This document shows, piece by piece, positions 8,167-19,337 of a stretch of DNA of 64,000 nt. The notes below the pieces were generated by a model. The model saw only the letters and a list, made by a program, of their open reading frames with translations, ran no database searches and was not told where the DNA came from. Position numbers and translations under genes: made by a program. The stretch comes from Streptomyces sp. NRRL S-37. GTDB taxonomy: Bacteria; Actinomycetota; Actinomycetes; Streptomycetales; Streptomycetaceae. The stretch spans positions 62,001-126,000 of the forward strand of contig NZ_JOIZ01000001.1 in the NCBI RefSeq assembly GCF_000721605.1. The letters are read 5' to 3'. Every line of letters begins with the position of its first letter. Position 1 is the stretch's first letter.

Positions 8167-11100
8167 TCAGCGGCGGCGCTTCCGCGGTCGCGGCACCTCC
8201 AGTTCCTCCAGCTGGGGCCCGTCCCCGTCCTGGACCCGCCGCCAGGCCTCGCGGTAGAGGGCGGCGACGGGCTGGAGGGGCACCACGGTGCCCAGGACGG
8301 GATCCTCGCCGTCCGGCAGGCCGTACATCGGCAGCTTCCACCGCTCCAGCGGGAGGTGCGGGGTGGTGAGCCGGGTCCAGCCGCCGGGCAGGAACAGGGA
8401 GCGTCCGGCCTTGGAGCGGTTGCCCTCGATGACGAGGCCGGTGGCGGCGAGTTCGGCGCGGGCGGCCCGCAGCCTGGCCGTTCCGCCGCGCTGCCTGCCC
8501 CAGCCGGTCCAGCGGGCGGTGTTGCGGTCGGTGGGGTCGGGCAGGGCGAGCAGCATCAGGTGGAGGACGGCGGCGTCCTCGCCGATGCCGTACCGTTCGG
8601 CGGCCTCCGTGACGAGGTCGGGTACGGACCGGGCGGGGTCCTGCGGCCACCATGTCCCGTCCGCGTCGCGCTCGCCCGCCACCGGGTTGCCGGGGTCGGC
8701 GAGCAGTTCGGCGAACCGCCGGTCGTGGACCAGACGCAGCGCCGTCTCCTGGGCGTTGGGCCGCTCGCCGGTGAACAGGGCCGTCAGATAGGGGTCGTTG
8801 CCGGTCGCGTCCAGCAGCGCGGGACGGATGGCGGGGACGGGTTCGGACCTCCCGGTGCCCAGCACGACCGCGCCGTGGCGCACGAAGTCGTCGCCGGTCT
8901 CGGTGGGTTCTCCGGCGGCGCGCCGGAACGCCTCCCAGTCGATCCGCCGGTCGACGGCGATGAGCAAGTCCGGGTGGGCCAGCCGTTCGCGCAGCGCGGT
9001 GAGGACGCCGGGCAGGGTGGCGCGGATCGGGTCGCCGGCCGGGAGACGGTGGGCGAGCCACGCGGCCAGGGCCACCGAGCCCTTCAGGACGGTGCCGTCG
9101 AAGCCGGGCGTCCGCTCGGTGCTCTCCGGGCGGTAGGGGCCGATCCTCCAGGTCAGGTCCCGGGACAGCCGGGGTTCGGCGGTCACGTCGAGGAAGCCGC
9201 GCAGGGCCTCGGCCGGTGCCCAGCCCGGGGAGACCACACCGCGGACCGCGTCGTGGAGCAGGTCCTCGGGGAGGGGCGCGCGCCGGCCGAGCCGCTCGTT
9301 CCACACCTCGGCCGCGCGGACGGCGTCGGGGCCGTCCGTCCACAGCCGGGACGGGTCGGCGGGCAGCAGCGCCGCGACCACGGCCTGCCGGGCGTCCGCG
9401 TCGAGGTTCCTCAGCTCGTCCTTGGCCACGCGCGCGTCGGCCGATTTAACGCCGATCGTCCTCAGCGTCGCCGAGGGCACCGCCACGCGCTCGTCGTCGA
9501 TCATGGGCAGCCCTGCGACCACCAGCCGGGCCATGGTCGGGGTGACGCCGGTGAGCCGTGCGAACTCCTCGGCGGCCGCCGGGAACCAGGGCGCCGGTCC
9601 GCGTCCGGCGAGTTCGGCGCGGAACGCCGCGGCCCAGCCGGGCGGCCGTGCCGGCTCCGGCACCAGCGGTCCGGCGGCGATCAGGGTGTACGGCATGGGC
9701 GTCTCGAACCGGCCGGACGGGTCGTGGAAGAGCGCACCGTAGTGCCGGCCGGTGGAATCGCCACCGGGGTCCCGGTCCTGGAGGAAGCGGAACGCGTGCT
9801 CGGGGAAGACCAGGAACGCGCCGTCGCCGAGGTCGAGCACGGTCGCGTCCCGGTACCCCTGGATGGCGTCGGGTCCCTCGAACAGGCTCTCGTCCAGCCG
9901 CAGCCGGACTCCCCGCCAGTGCCCGGGGTCCAGGTCCGTGAGCCCCTGCGCGTCGAACTCCTCGAGGTAGGCGTCCAGCGCCTTCCGGTGCTCCTCCACG
10001 ACGGCCTCCGAGCCGGCCCGTAGCGCCAGGATCGCGGGCAGCACGGGCAGGGCCGGGATGTGCAGACACTCCAGGGATTGCTGCCTGGCCGCATCGAGGT
10101 GGGTCCGGCCCGTGGGAGCCGCTTCGGCCAGGCCCCGCAGGGAGCGGCCCAGCAGGGCCGGCAGATCGTAGAGGTGGTGGTGGAAGTCGTAGAACCGGCG
10201 GCGCCGGCCGATGGTGAGGCCGACGCCGTTCAGCGCCGCCCCGAGCACCTCGTCGCCCACCTTGGGCCGTGGCTCCCGCGACACCTGCCCGGTGACCGCG
10301 GAGTCGAGCCGGGCCAGCGCCGCGTCCAGGACGCGCTGCTGCTCGGCGGCGTACCGCACGATGCCGGTGATGCCCGCCCGCAGCGCCTCGTGGCCGACCT
10401 CCGGCAGCAGCTTCCGGACCAGTCCGGGCACCAGGTCCTGGTCGTCCCCGACCGGCTTGCCCGGCTTCTTGGCGTTCCGTGGCCGCTCCGCCACGGCCCC
10501 GGTCAGCAGTGCCCGCGCGGTGTCCTCGTCGATCCGGCGGAGCGCCGCGGATCCCTGCGGGTCGCGGGGCCGGAGCAGGTGCCAGTGGCTCAGGGGCGGC
10601 AGCAGCGCGGTGCCCGCGCTGAAGTGCCCGTGCGTCCGGTTCTCCGGGACCTCGGCGAGCACCGTGCCGTCCGGGTCGAGCAGCCGGACGCCGCTCCAGT
10701 GCCGGATCACGGCCAGTGTCCGTTCGGTGCCGGGAAACCGCAGCGCGTGCCGGGGGAACGTGTCCTCGCCGTCGTCCGGTACGACGACCGAGTGTCCGGC
10801 GAGGTCCTCGCCCCGCACCCGGCCGTCCGGCAGCCTCGTCAGGCGCCAGCCGAGGAGACCGTCCACGGGGGCGCACAGGGGACCCGGTACGGCGGTGGGG
10901 TCCGGCCGCAGCCAGGAGTTCCGCGACAGGTGGTCCTCGGAGCCGGTGCCCGCTCCCCCGCCGAACCACTCCGGCACACAGGGCTCGCCCACGGTGCCGC
11001 CGGCCGGGTCGTACGCGCGCCAGGTGTGCCGCCTGTCCTCTGCCCCCTGGTCGGCCCACACCCAGTACGACGTCCCGTCGCCGATCACCGGCCGCCTCGC

Positions 11101-13176
11101 CTGGACCAGGGTGTCCCCCCGGCGCAGCACGCCGTGGCCGGTGGTCCGTCCGCCCCCGGGCAGCGGGAGGGAGACGAGGAGCCGGTCCGCGTCTCGTCCG
11201 CCCGCCTCGTCGGCGCTGTCCAGGTGGCCCTCGACGGGCACCGGTGACGGCTCCGGGGTGTGGCTCCAGTAGCCCTCGGTGCCGGTGGAGTACGAGTGCC
11301 ACCGGACGAACAGTTCGCCGTCCACGTACTGGCAGCTGACGCGCCACAGCCGGTCCGCCATGTCCGGCGGGAGCCGCAGCTCGTGGGTGAGCACCGTGCC
11401 TTCCGCGCCGATCACCCGGACCTGGGTGCCGGTCATGACGACGAGATACGGCCAGGCGTCGACGACCCGGACCTCCGGGACACGCTGCCCCGGTTCGCAG
11501 GGCGGGAGCGCCTCCTCCCAGGCGGGCCAGCCCAGTTCGTCGAGGACGCCGTTGCGCAGTGTGCGGGCGAGCGCGGGGGCGGTCCCGGTGCTCAGTGCGT
11601 CCCGTACCGCCTCCTCGGCGATCGCCAGCACTTCTCCGGGCAGCCGGTCCAGGGTGCTCAGCACGCCGGAGTAGCCGGAGAACGCGGGCAGTTCGGCGGT
11701 GAGGTACCTCCGGCTGACCTCGCCCACCCATTCGGCGAGCATGGGCCGCCCGCCGGGGGACTTCGCCAGGGTGAGGAGGGTCTCCTTGTGGTTGTTCCGG
11801 CCGTCCTCGGGGCAGCCGCTCCGGAACGCGGGGCGGAAGCGGGTGTCGGCCTCCAGCGCGAGGAGGTCGCGCCGGTTGTCGAGGGCGGCCCAGTCGGTCA
11901 GGCCGAGGCTCTGGCCGTCCCACGGGTCCGCCACCGGTATGCGCAGTGACAGGAACTGGTCGAGGAGGTTCACGTCGCCGGCCGGGGGCGGCAACGTGCC
12001 GCCGGTGGCGTGCAGTTCGGCACGCAGCGCGTCGGCCATGCGGTCGACGAGCGGAGCGAGCTCCGGCGGGGCGAGACGCCGGCGGTCGACCTGGCACAGG
12101 TCGAGGAACCTGCGCGTCCACCCGGCCGTGCCGTCGGGGGACCGTACCTCGGCTGGCAGCGCGGGATCGCACAGTCCGGCGGTGGCGCCGGACTTCTCCA
12201 GCAGGTCCAGCCACTGGGACAGGTCCCCGCCCTCCCACTCCTCGGGCATGAGGCCCAGCAGGGTGCCGCGGACGGCGGGCTCCCGCCGGGTCAGTTCCAG
12301 CAGGGCCTGCCGGTGCGCCTTCCACCAGGCGGGCGGTGCCTTGAGGGTGCCGGGCAGCGTCAGCATCTCGCGCAGGTGGGCGATCTCCTCCGTCCGCGCG
12401 TCCCTGCCCGCGACCGCCTTCGCCAGCTTGCGCAGTTCGGCCGCGCCCGGGCTCGACGGGGCCAGTCCGTGCGCCGCGAGCCGGACGAACAGTCCGCGCA
12501 GGTGCCGGAACGCCGTCGTGGCCGGGACCCGGGAGGCCAGTCCCTTGGCGTAGCTGGAGAGGACCTTCGTCGGCATGGCGTCGGCGAGGGCGAACTCCAG
12601 GAACACGGCGTCCATGCGCGCCTCGTCGAACGGCAGCGCGTGGGCCGTCTCGGCCTTGCGCGCGTTGACGAACATCTGGGACGCGTACGCCGTCTCGCCG
12701 GCGGCCAGGAAGACCCGGCCGGCCTGTTCGTAGAAGGTCGGCAGGAAGTGCGGTACGGAGCCGGCGAGCCGTTCGCCGATCGACTCGTAGGCGGCGCGGG
12801 CCCGCTTCGGGCTCGATCTCGCCTTCCGCGCCACCTTGTTCATCTCCTCGACCAGGGACATGGCGAGGTGGCCGTCCGAGGGGTGGTGGACCAGCACCCA
12901 GTCGGGGAAGCCCAGGGCCCGGGGCCGGCCGAGACCGACCTCCACCGGCTCGCCCTCGGGTTCGAGGCCGAGGAAACCGGTGCGCGGGCCGCCGGTCTCC
13001 TCGGTGGTGAGGCGTACGACGGTCCTGCCGTCCAGGCCCGGATGGCGGTAGGCCTGGGTGTACACGGGCACGGCCCGGTCGCCCGCCCCGCTGGTGCCCG
13101 GCGGCAGTACCGCGCCGGCGCGCAGCAGTTCCTCCGGGTCCGCCGGCGCGCCGCCGCGGGTCGTCGGGTCGTTCAT
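8167..13176 (-). CDS. Very large uncharacterised protein of the VWA/SWIM operon
   Basis: 1669 aa, soluble, with no signal peptide, membrane segment or recognised catalytic motif. The N-terminal 450 residues look alpha-helical, with repeated Ala/Leu-rich pairs. The middle holds beta-rich segments with many Trp and Gly, suggestive of propeller-like blades. The C-terminus is strongly basic (PRPRKRRR). The ATG at 13176 was chosen because GGAAAGG precedes it and the first residues begin a sensible N-terminus; the reading frame continues upstream but overlaps the DUF4132 gene. It sits 41 bp after the DUF4132 gene and 66 bp before the DUF5682-VWA gene, so all are probably co-transcribed. I do not recognise the fold; it may be a scaffold or substrate of the module. 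Confidence 0.7.
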   Translation of the reverse strand: MNDPTTRGGAPADPEELLRAGAVLPPGTSGAGDRAVPVYTQAYRHPGLDGRTVVRLTTEETGGPRTGFLGLEPEGEPVEVGLGRPRALGFPDWVLVHHPSDGHLAMSLVEEMNKVARKARSSPKRARAAYESIGERLAGSVPHFLPTFYEQAGRVFLAAGETAYASQMFVNARKAETAHALPFDEARMDAVFLEFALADAMPTKVLSSYAKGLASRVPATTAFRHLRGLFVRLAAHGLAPSSPGAAELRKLAKAVAGRDARTEEIAHLREMLTLPGTLKAPPAWWKAHRQALLELTRREPAVRGTLLGLMPEEWEGGDLSQWLDLLEKSGATAGLCDPALPAEVRSPDGTAGWTRRFLDLCQVDRRRLAPPELAPLVDRMADALRAELHATGGTLPPPAGDVNLLDQFLSLRIPVADPWDGQSLGLTDWAALDNRRDLLALEADTRFRPAFRSGCPEDGRNNHKETLLTLAKSPGGRPMLAEWVGEVSRRYLTAELPAFSGYSGVLSTLDRLPGEVLAIAEEAVRDALSTGTAPALARTLRNGVLDELGWPAWEEALPPCEPGQRVPEVRVVDAWPYLVVMTGTQVRVIGAEGTVLTHELRLPPDMADRLWRVSCQYVDGELFVRWHSYSTGTEGYWSHTPEPSPVPVEGHLDSADEAGGRDADRLLVSLPLPGGGRTTGHGVLRRGDTLVQARRPVIGDGTSYWVWADQGAEDRRHTWRAYDPAGGTVGEPCVPEWFGGGAGTGSEDHLSRNSWLRPDPTAVPGPLCAPVDGLLGWRLTRLPDGRVRGEDLAGHSVVVPDDGEDTFPRHALRFPGTERTLAVIRHWSGVRLLDPDGTVLAEVPENRTHGHFSAGTALLPPLSHWHLLRPRDPQGSAALRRIDEDTARALLTGAVAERPRNAKKPGKPVGDDQDLVPGLVRKLLPEVGHEALRAGITGIVRYAAEQQRVLDAALARLDSAVTGQVSREPRPKVGDEVLGAALNGVGLTIGRRRRFYDFHHHLYDLPALLGRSLRGLAEAAPTGRTHLDAARQQSLECLHIPALPVLPAILALRAGSEAVVEEHRKALDAYLEEFDAQGLTDLDPGHWRGVRLRLDESLFEGPDAIQGYRDATVLDLGDGAFLVFPEHAFRFLQDRDPGGDSTGRHYGALFHDPSGRFETPMPYTLIAAGPLVPEPARPPGWAAAFRAELAGRGPAPWFPAAAEEFARLTGVTPTMARLVVAGLPMIDDERVAVPSATLRTIGVKSADARVAKDELRNLDADARQAVVAALLPADPSRLWTDGPDAVRAAEVWNERLGRRAPLPEDLLHDAVRGVVSPGWAPAEALRGFLDVTAEPRLSRDLTWRIGPYRPESTERTPGFDGTVLKGSVALAAWLAHRLPAGDPIRATLPGVLTALRERLAHPDLLIAVDRRIDWEAFRRAAGEPTETGDDFVRHGAVVLGTGRSEPVPAIRPALLDATGNDPYLTALFTGERPNAQETALRLVHDRRFAELLADPGNPVAGERDADGTWWPQDPARSVPDLVTEAAERYGIGEDAAVLHLMLLALPDPTDRNTARWTGWGRQRGGTARLRAARAELAATGLVIEGNRSKAGRSLFLPGGWTRLTTPHLPLERWKLPMYGLPDGEDPVLGTVVPLQPVAALYREAWRRVQDGDGPQLEELEVPRPRKRRR

Positions 13177-13217
13177 GAGGGTGTGCCTTTCCCGGGTGTG
13201 TGCTGCCGTGGTGTCGT

Positions 13218-14087
13218 TCACGCGGCGCCGTCCTCGGTGACGGTGCGGCCGGCGTGCAGGGCGGCGGCCATGCGCATGCCCTCGGACCAGGCGACGGGGC
13301 CGACCTCGGTCAGCGGCAGGCGGCGGTAGCCGTCCTCGTCGTTCCAGCTGAGGTCGCCGGTCCAGGCCTTCTCCTCGGTGTAGGGGTCGCTCATGCCGAC
13401 CGAGGCGGTGACGACGCGTCCGCCGTCCAGGATCCGGTCGACGGCGCTGCTGCCGGAGACCTTGTAGCCGAGGGAGGTGATGCGGGAGGAGAGGTGGAAC
13501 CACGAGCGGTACTCGGCGCCGGCGAACTCGCGGACCGAGTCGGCGGACCCGTCGAGACCCGCGGGCTTGTGCCAGGTGGCGCGGTGGATCTGCTCGACGC
13601 CCTGCGTCACGCCCAACTCGGAGGCGAACGTGCGGAGTTCCTCCAGGTCCGGGAGGAGGACGGGGTGGGGCATGGTCACCGTGCGGGACGTCAGGCGGAC
13701 GGTCTCTCCGTCGAGGGTGACCACCCGCAGCTCGCCCGAGTCGTCCGCGTCGCGCAGGAAGCCGGTCTCGTCGGGGCCGTCACCGACGACGACGATGTCG
13801 CGCAGCGCGGACCGCCACGCCTCGTCGGGCCAGAGCCGGGCCAGCAGACCGGCCGGCACCGGCAGCGAGGACACCATCCAGGTGCCGACCTGCGCCGCGC
13901 ACTCGGCCGCGTGCCGCTCCAGCCACTCGGCGAACCGCTGGAGTTCTCGCACCTCGGGGCGGTCCCGTATCTCCTCCGGCAGGGTTCCCGCCTGCTTTGC
14001 CGGGGACGGTCCCGATGCGGACCGTGCCACCACCCTGCCGTCCACCAGGGCGACTTCGTACGTGTCGCCCGCTGCCAGCCAGCCCAT
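13218..14087 (-). CDS. DUF4132 domain protein
   Basis: 289 aa. The C-terminal half carries the DUF4132 signature: GVTQGVEQIHRATW, then an FAGAEYRSW block, an RITSLGYKVSG block and a closing EGMRMAAALH segment. DUF4132 is found in MolR/YehI-like proteins of unknown biochemical function, often beside VWA, MoxR and SWIM genes. The ATG at 14087 starts MGWLAAGDTYEVALVDG. First gene of the four-gene minus-strand operon; its promoter must lie in the 585-bp gap upstream. Confidence 0.75.
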   Translation of the reverse strand: MGWLAAGDTYEVALVDGRVVARSASGPSPAKQAGTLPEEIRDRPEVRELQRFAEWLERHAAECAAQVGTWMVSSLPVPAGLLARLWPDEAWRSALRDIVVVGDGPDETGFLRDADDSGELRVVTLDGETVRLTSRTVTMPHPVLLPDLEELRTFASELGVTQGVEQIHRATWHKPAGLDGSADSVREFAGAEYRSWFHLSSRITSLGYKVSGSSAVDRILDGGRVVTASVGMSDPYTEEKAWTGDLSWNDEDGYRRLPLTEVGPVAWSEGMRMAAALHAGRTVTEDGAA

Positions 14088-14672
14088 GGATCGCTCGCCT
14101 CTCCCGCCACTCGGAATCCGGCACAGCGTGTCCGGCAACGGCCCGGTCGGCGTGCCCCGCTGTGACGACGGTCGAAAGACTAGAGGCACCCACCGACAGT
14201 CCACCGGCGCCCGCTCCGAACCGAGTCGGCGGGACGGCCCGGGCGACGTCGCCCGTCCGGACGGGCGGTGGGATTCGCGCCAGATTGGACGGTGACCGTT
14301 TCCGGCCGAACCCCGGACGGGACGGACTCGCCGCCCGGTCCCTCTCGTCCGGCGTGGCGGGTCCGCCCCGGCCGGTGATGTGCCGTCGTCACCAGGGCAA
14401 CGGGACCGCCGGCGCGGGCGTGACGGCCGGCCGCCGCGTTCCGCGGGGGCGGGCACCTCCCGCCGGAGGGCGTGCGGTTCCGTCGTTTTCGGCCGGGCGG
14501 GCACGGCCGTCCGCCTCCGCGAGGGGCACCGGGGACGGCGGATTGCGTCCGGTGCGGTTCGCACGTGCGTACGTGTCGTGTTGTTCCGGGGTGGATCAGG
14601 GCACACGGCTCGTGGCCCGGGAGGGGTGTGGCCGGCTGCCGCGGGCGCAGCCGCTGACAAGAGGTGGGGGAG
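14088..14672. other. Intergenic region between DUF4132 and ramR genes
   Basis: 585 bp between divergent genes. I see no convincing gene on either strand. It must hold the promoters for the DUF4132 operon and for ramR. A local near-palindrome around CACGTGCGTACGTG (about 14561-14575) is the only structured site I noticed; its role is unknown. Confidence 0.5.
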
Positions 14673-15269
14673 ATGGTTCGTACTGTCGTGGTGCACGACG
14701 AGGAGTTACTGCGGTCGGCGTTGGTGCAACTGCTCAGGTCCGATGCCGCGCTGGAGGTCTCGTCCATGTCACCCGGCGCCGGACCGCCGGACCGCGACAT
14801 GTCGCCGGCGGACGTGTGGGTCGTGGACGGTGACTGCCTGCGGGGGCCGGGGCAGGCGCACGACGCGCCCTTCCGCGCGCGGTGCGGGGACCGGCTCGTC
14901 GTCCTGACGACCGCCAAGCGGCCGGGGATCCTCCGTCGGGCGTTCGACGGCGGCGCTCTCGGGCTGGTCGACAAGAACGCCCCGGCGCACCGGCTGATCA
15001 CGGCGGTGCACACGGTCGCCGAGGGGAAACGTTTTCTCGACCAGACGCTCACGGTCGCCCTGCTGGAGGGCGCGGAGATGCCGCTGACCACCCGTGAGCT
15101 GAGCGTGCTGTCCCTCGCCTCCCAGGGGGCGCCGATGGCCGAGATCGCGGCCCGGCTGCACCTGTCCCGGGGCACCGTCCGCAACTACATGGCCGCGGCG
15201 ATCCGGAAGGTGGGCGCCCGCAACCGGGTCGACGCGATACGCATCGTCCAGAGCGCCGGATGGACGTGA
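14673..15269 (+). CDS. ramR: RamR-like orphan response regulator of the SapB cluster
   Basis: 198 aa. An N-terminal receiver-like domain (VVVHDEELL at the start; acidic pocket VVDGD near residue 48) is followed by a C-terminal LuxR-type helix-turn-helix (LTTRELSVLSLASQG, then EIAARLHLSRGTVRNY). RamR-type regulators activate ramCSAB, and no histidine kinase gene is nearby, in line with its known atypical receiver. ATG 14673 is preferred over GTG 14664 because GAGG at 14661-14664 then has normal spacing. It converges on ramB, and the two share a terminator. Confidence 0.88.
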   Translation: MVRTVVVHDEELLRSALVQLLRSDAALEVSSMSPGAGPPDRDMSPADVWVVDGDCLRGPGQAHDAPFRARCGDRLVVLTTAKRPGILRRAFDGGALGLVDKNAPAHRLITAVHTVAEGKRFLDQTLTVALLEGAEMPLTTRELSVLSLASQGAPMAEIAARLHLSRGTVRNYMAAAIRKVGARNRVDAIRIVQSAGWT

Positions 15270-15289
15270 CGGGCCGTGCGGTGATCCCG

Positions 15290-15311
15290 CCCTGACCGGG
15301 GCCGGCCCCGG

Positions 15312-15317
<6 letters not shown>
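15290..15317. terminator. Perfect 28-bp palindrome, bidirectional terminator of ramR and ramB
   Basis: The arm CCCTGACCGGGGCC (15290-15303) is followed directly by its exact reverse complement (15304-15317). It lies 20 bp after the ramR stop and contains the ramB stop codon (15312-15314), so one hairpin can end both convergent transcripts. No U-tract follows, as is usual for Streptomyces. Confidence 0.8.
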
Positions 15318-17227
<1,910 letters not shown>

Positions 17228-17231
<4 letters not shown>

Positions 17232-19006
17232 CGCCGTGCCTCCTCGGCCTCGGGTCGGGGCGTGGTGCCCGTACGCGGTGCCGCAGCGCCGAAGACCGCC
17301 CGGTAGCCGGCCACGTCCCACAGTTCGCGATGGGGTGCGACGGCCCGCACTCCCCCGTCCTCCAGCCAGATCACCAGATCCGCCCGGGCCGCCACCGATG
17401 GGCGGTGCGCGACGACCAGCCTGGTTCCGGGCCGCACCGAGTGGCGCAGCGCCCGGTCCACCTCGTGCTCCGTGGCGGTGTCCAGACTGGACGTCGCGTC
17501 GTCCATGATCAGCAGCCGTCCGGCGTGCGCGAACGCCCGGGCGAGCCCGAGGCGCTGGTACTCGCCGCCCGAGAGCGGCGCCGCGGACAGCGGGGTGTCG
17601 TAACCGCTCGGCAGCCGGCGGACGAAACCGTCGGCGCCCGCGGCACGGCAGGCTTCCCTGACCTGCTCGGGCGACACCCGCCGGGGACCGGCGGCGACCG
17701 CCTCGGCGACCGTGCCCTCGCCCGGCGCCGGACGCTCGAAGGCGTAGGCGACCTCGGTGCGCAGCGCCTCCCGGGTCAGCCGGTCGAGGCGGACGCCGTC
17801 CAGCAGCACATGCCCCTCGTCGGGGTCGATCAGCCGCCCCGCCACGGCGGCCAGGACGGACTTCCCCGCTCCGCTGCGGCCGACCACCGCGGCGGTGGTG
17901 CCTCCCGGCACCCGCACACCGTCGGCACGCAGGACCTGCCTGCCGTCGCGCACCACCCGCACGCCGCGCAGTTCGAGATCGCCCGGCCCGGCCGGGGGAA
18001 GACGTCGCGTCCCGTGTTGCAGCGCGGGCAGGCCCGCCAGTGCCAGGGTCCGGTTCCGCGCCTCGCGGCCCCGCACCACCGCGCCCAGCAGGGACGCGGC
18101 GCCGCCGACGCCGGCCGTCAGCTGCGCGTACCGGCACACGGCGAGCAGTTCGCCCACGCTCAGGGCGCCCGACGTGAGGCGCAGGCCGCCGACGGCCGTG
18201 GCGGCCAGGGTGAGCAGGGGCACCAGGACACCGCTTCGGCCCAGGGCCCGTCCGTGCAGCGTCCACATGCGCCGGCCCAGGGCGTCGAGTCGCGTCAACG
18301 GCTCGAGCACGCGTGCCCGTTCACGGGCTCGGGTTCCCGCGGCGGCGATCGTCGCCGCGCCCTCCAGGGCCTCCAGCAGCCGGGAGGCGAGCTGTGACTG
18401 CGCGTTCTGGTAGGCGGCCACCGAGGCACCGGTGTCGCGGGCGAAGGTCCGCAGCACCAGCGCCAGGGCGGGCAGCCCGGCCAGTACGCAGGCCGCCACC
18501 CGCACGTCGACGACGGCCAGCGCCGCGAGCGCGCCCACCGGCGTGACCATCGAGGCCGCCAGCGCCGCCCGGGCCGCCGGGGCGCCGCCCGCGTCGGCGG
18601 CGTTGAGGGTCAGGCGGGCCCCGACGTCCCCCGGGGTGAAGGGCCGCGCGCGGTCCGGTACGGCGCGCAGCAGGCCGTCGAAGGCGCGGGAGCGGAGGGA
18701 CGCCGTCCACACGGCGTTGCAGCGGCCGGTGAACAGGGAGGTGAGGCTGTCGAGGAGCAGTTCGCCGAGGAGCAGTGCGGCACTGAGCGCCAGCCAGCGT
18801 CCCGCGGCGCCGTCGGCTCCGCCGGTGCCGTCGCGCAGGAGCAGATCCAGTGTGCGGCCGAGGGCGAAGGGCTGGGCCACCGTCGCCGCGGCCGCTCCCA
18901 CCGAGCACAGCAGGACCAGCGCCTCGGGCGCGCGCCCCGGCGTCGCGCCGTCGGCTCCGTCCCGCGCCCTGCCCGTCCGCCGCGCCCGGAACCCGGTCGT
19001 CGGCAC
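17228..19006 (-). CDS. ramA: SapB-cluster ABC transporter, fused membrane and ATPase domains (RamA)
   Basis: 592 aa half-transporter, partner of RamB. Membrane segments lie in the first 320 residues. ATPase motifs: Walker A GRSGAGKS, signature LSGGEYQRLGLARA, Walker B LLIMDDATSSLD, in which an Asp replaces the usual catalytic Glu (DD instead of DE). That may make this nucleotide site degenerate, as in many heterodimeric exporters. GTG 19006 is chosen over an in-frame ATG at 19045 because GGAAGGAGG lies 7 nt upstream of it. It follows ramS after a 165-bp gap holding two strong hairpins. Confidence 0.87.
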
Positions 19007-19038
19007 CAGCCGGCCTCCTTCCGTCCGTCCACCGTGAC

Positions 19039-19079
19039 CGGACACCGGCCGTCCCGGCGTGCCGGGTGGCCGGTGTCCG
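19039..19079 (-). terminator. Compound hairpin between ramS and ramA
   Basis: A 12-bp perfect stem (CGGACACCGGCC at 19039-19050, GGCCGGTGTCCG at 19068-19079) whose loop folds into a second 6-bp stem (CCCGGC/GCCGGG). With the hairpin at 19092-19123 it probably limits read-through or protects the upstream mRNA end, favouring ramCS over ramAB. Confidence 0.75.
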
Positions 19080-19091
19080 CCGAAGCGGGCA

Positions 19092-19123
19092 CCGGCGCCC
19101 CGGGGGAGAACCCGGGGCGCCGG
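19092..19123 (-). terminator. 13-bp perfect hairpin directly downstream of ramS
   Basis: CCGGCGCCCCGGG (19092-19104), 6-nt loop, CCCGGGGCGCCGG (19111-19123). It begins about 48 nt after the ramS stop codon on the ramS transcript. It is strong enough to act as an intra-operon attenuator or mRNA stabiliser. Confidence 0.8.
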
Positions 19124-19171
19124 AACCGAGCGACGTGACGCACCGCGTCGCCGCGGCGGTCGACCTCCGCG

Positions 19172-19300
19172 TCAGTTACAGGTGGTGACGCTCAGGCTGC
19201 TGTCGCCGCAGAGCAGCAGGCTCGCGCGGCTGCCGGTCTCGACGTCGCCCATGGCCTCTTCCTTGGGGGTCTCCATCGACTGCAGGTCGAGCAGGTTCAT
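19172..19300 (-). CDS. ramS: SapB lanthipeptide precursor RamS
   Basis: 42 aa. Leader MNLLDLQSMETPKEEAMGDV is followed by a 21-residue core running from TGSRASLLLC to VTTCN. From memory it matches S. coelicolor RamS except for Leu in place of Phe at residue 4 and Val in place of Ile near the end of the core. The core has the two Ser-x-x-Leu/Thr-x-x-Cys ring systems (Ser/Cys pairs) that RamC dehydrates and cyclises to make SapB, the surfactant that lets aerial hyphae break the water surface. GAAGGGAAG precedes the ATG at 8-nt spacing. It begins 37 bp after ramC ends. Confidence 0.96.
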   Translation of the reverse strand: MNLLDLQSMETPKEEAMGDVETGSRASLLLCGDSSLSVTTCN

Positions 19301-19337
19301 GACATCTTCCCTTCGTAGGACAACGGATTCTCTTGCA

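Noticed and set aside
5908..10023. Plus-strand open frame of 1371 codons
   Set aside because: It lies antisense to the DUF5682-VWA and giant-protein genes, crosses their boundary, is rich in Gly/Arg/Pro and shows no family motif. Long antisense frames are normal at this GC content.
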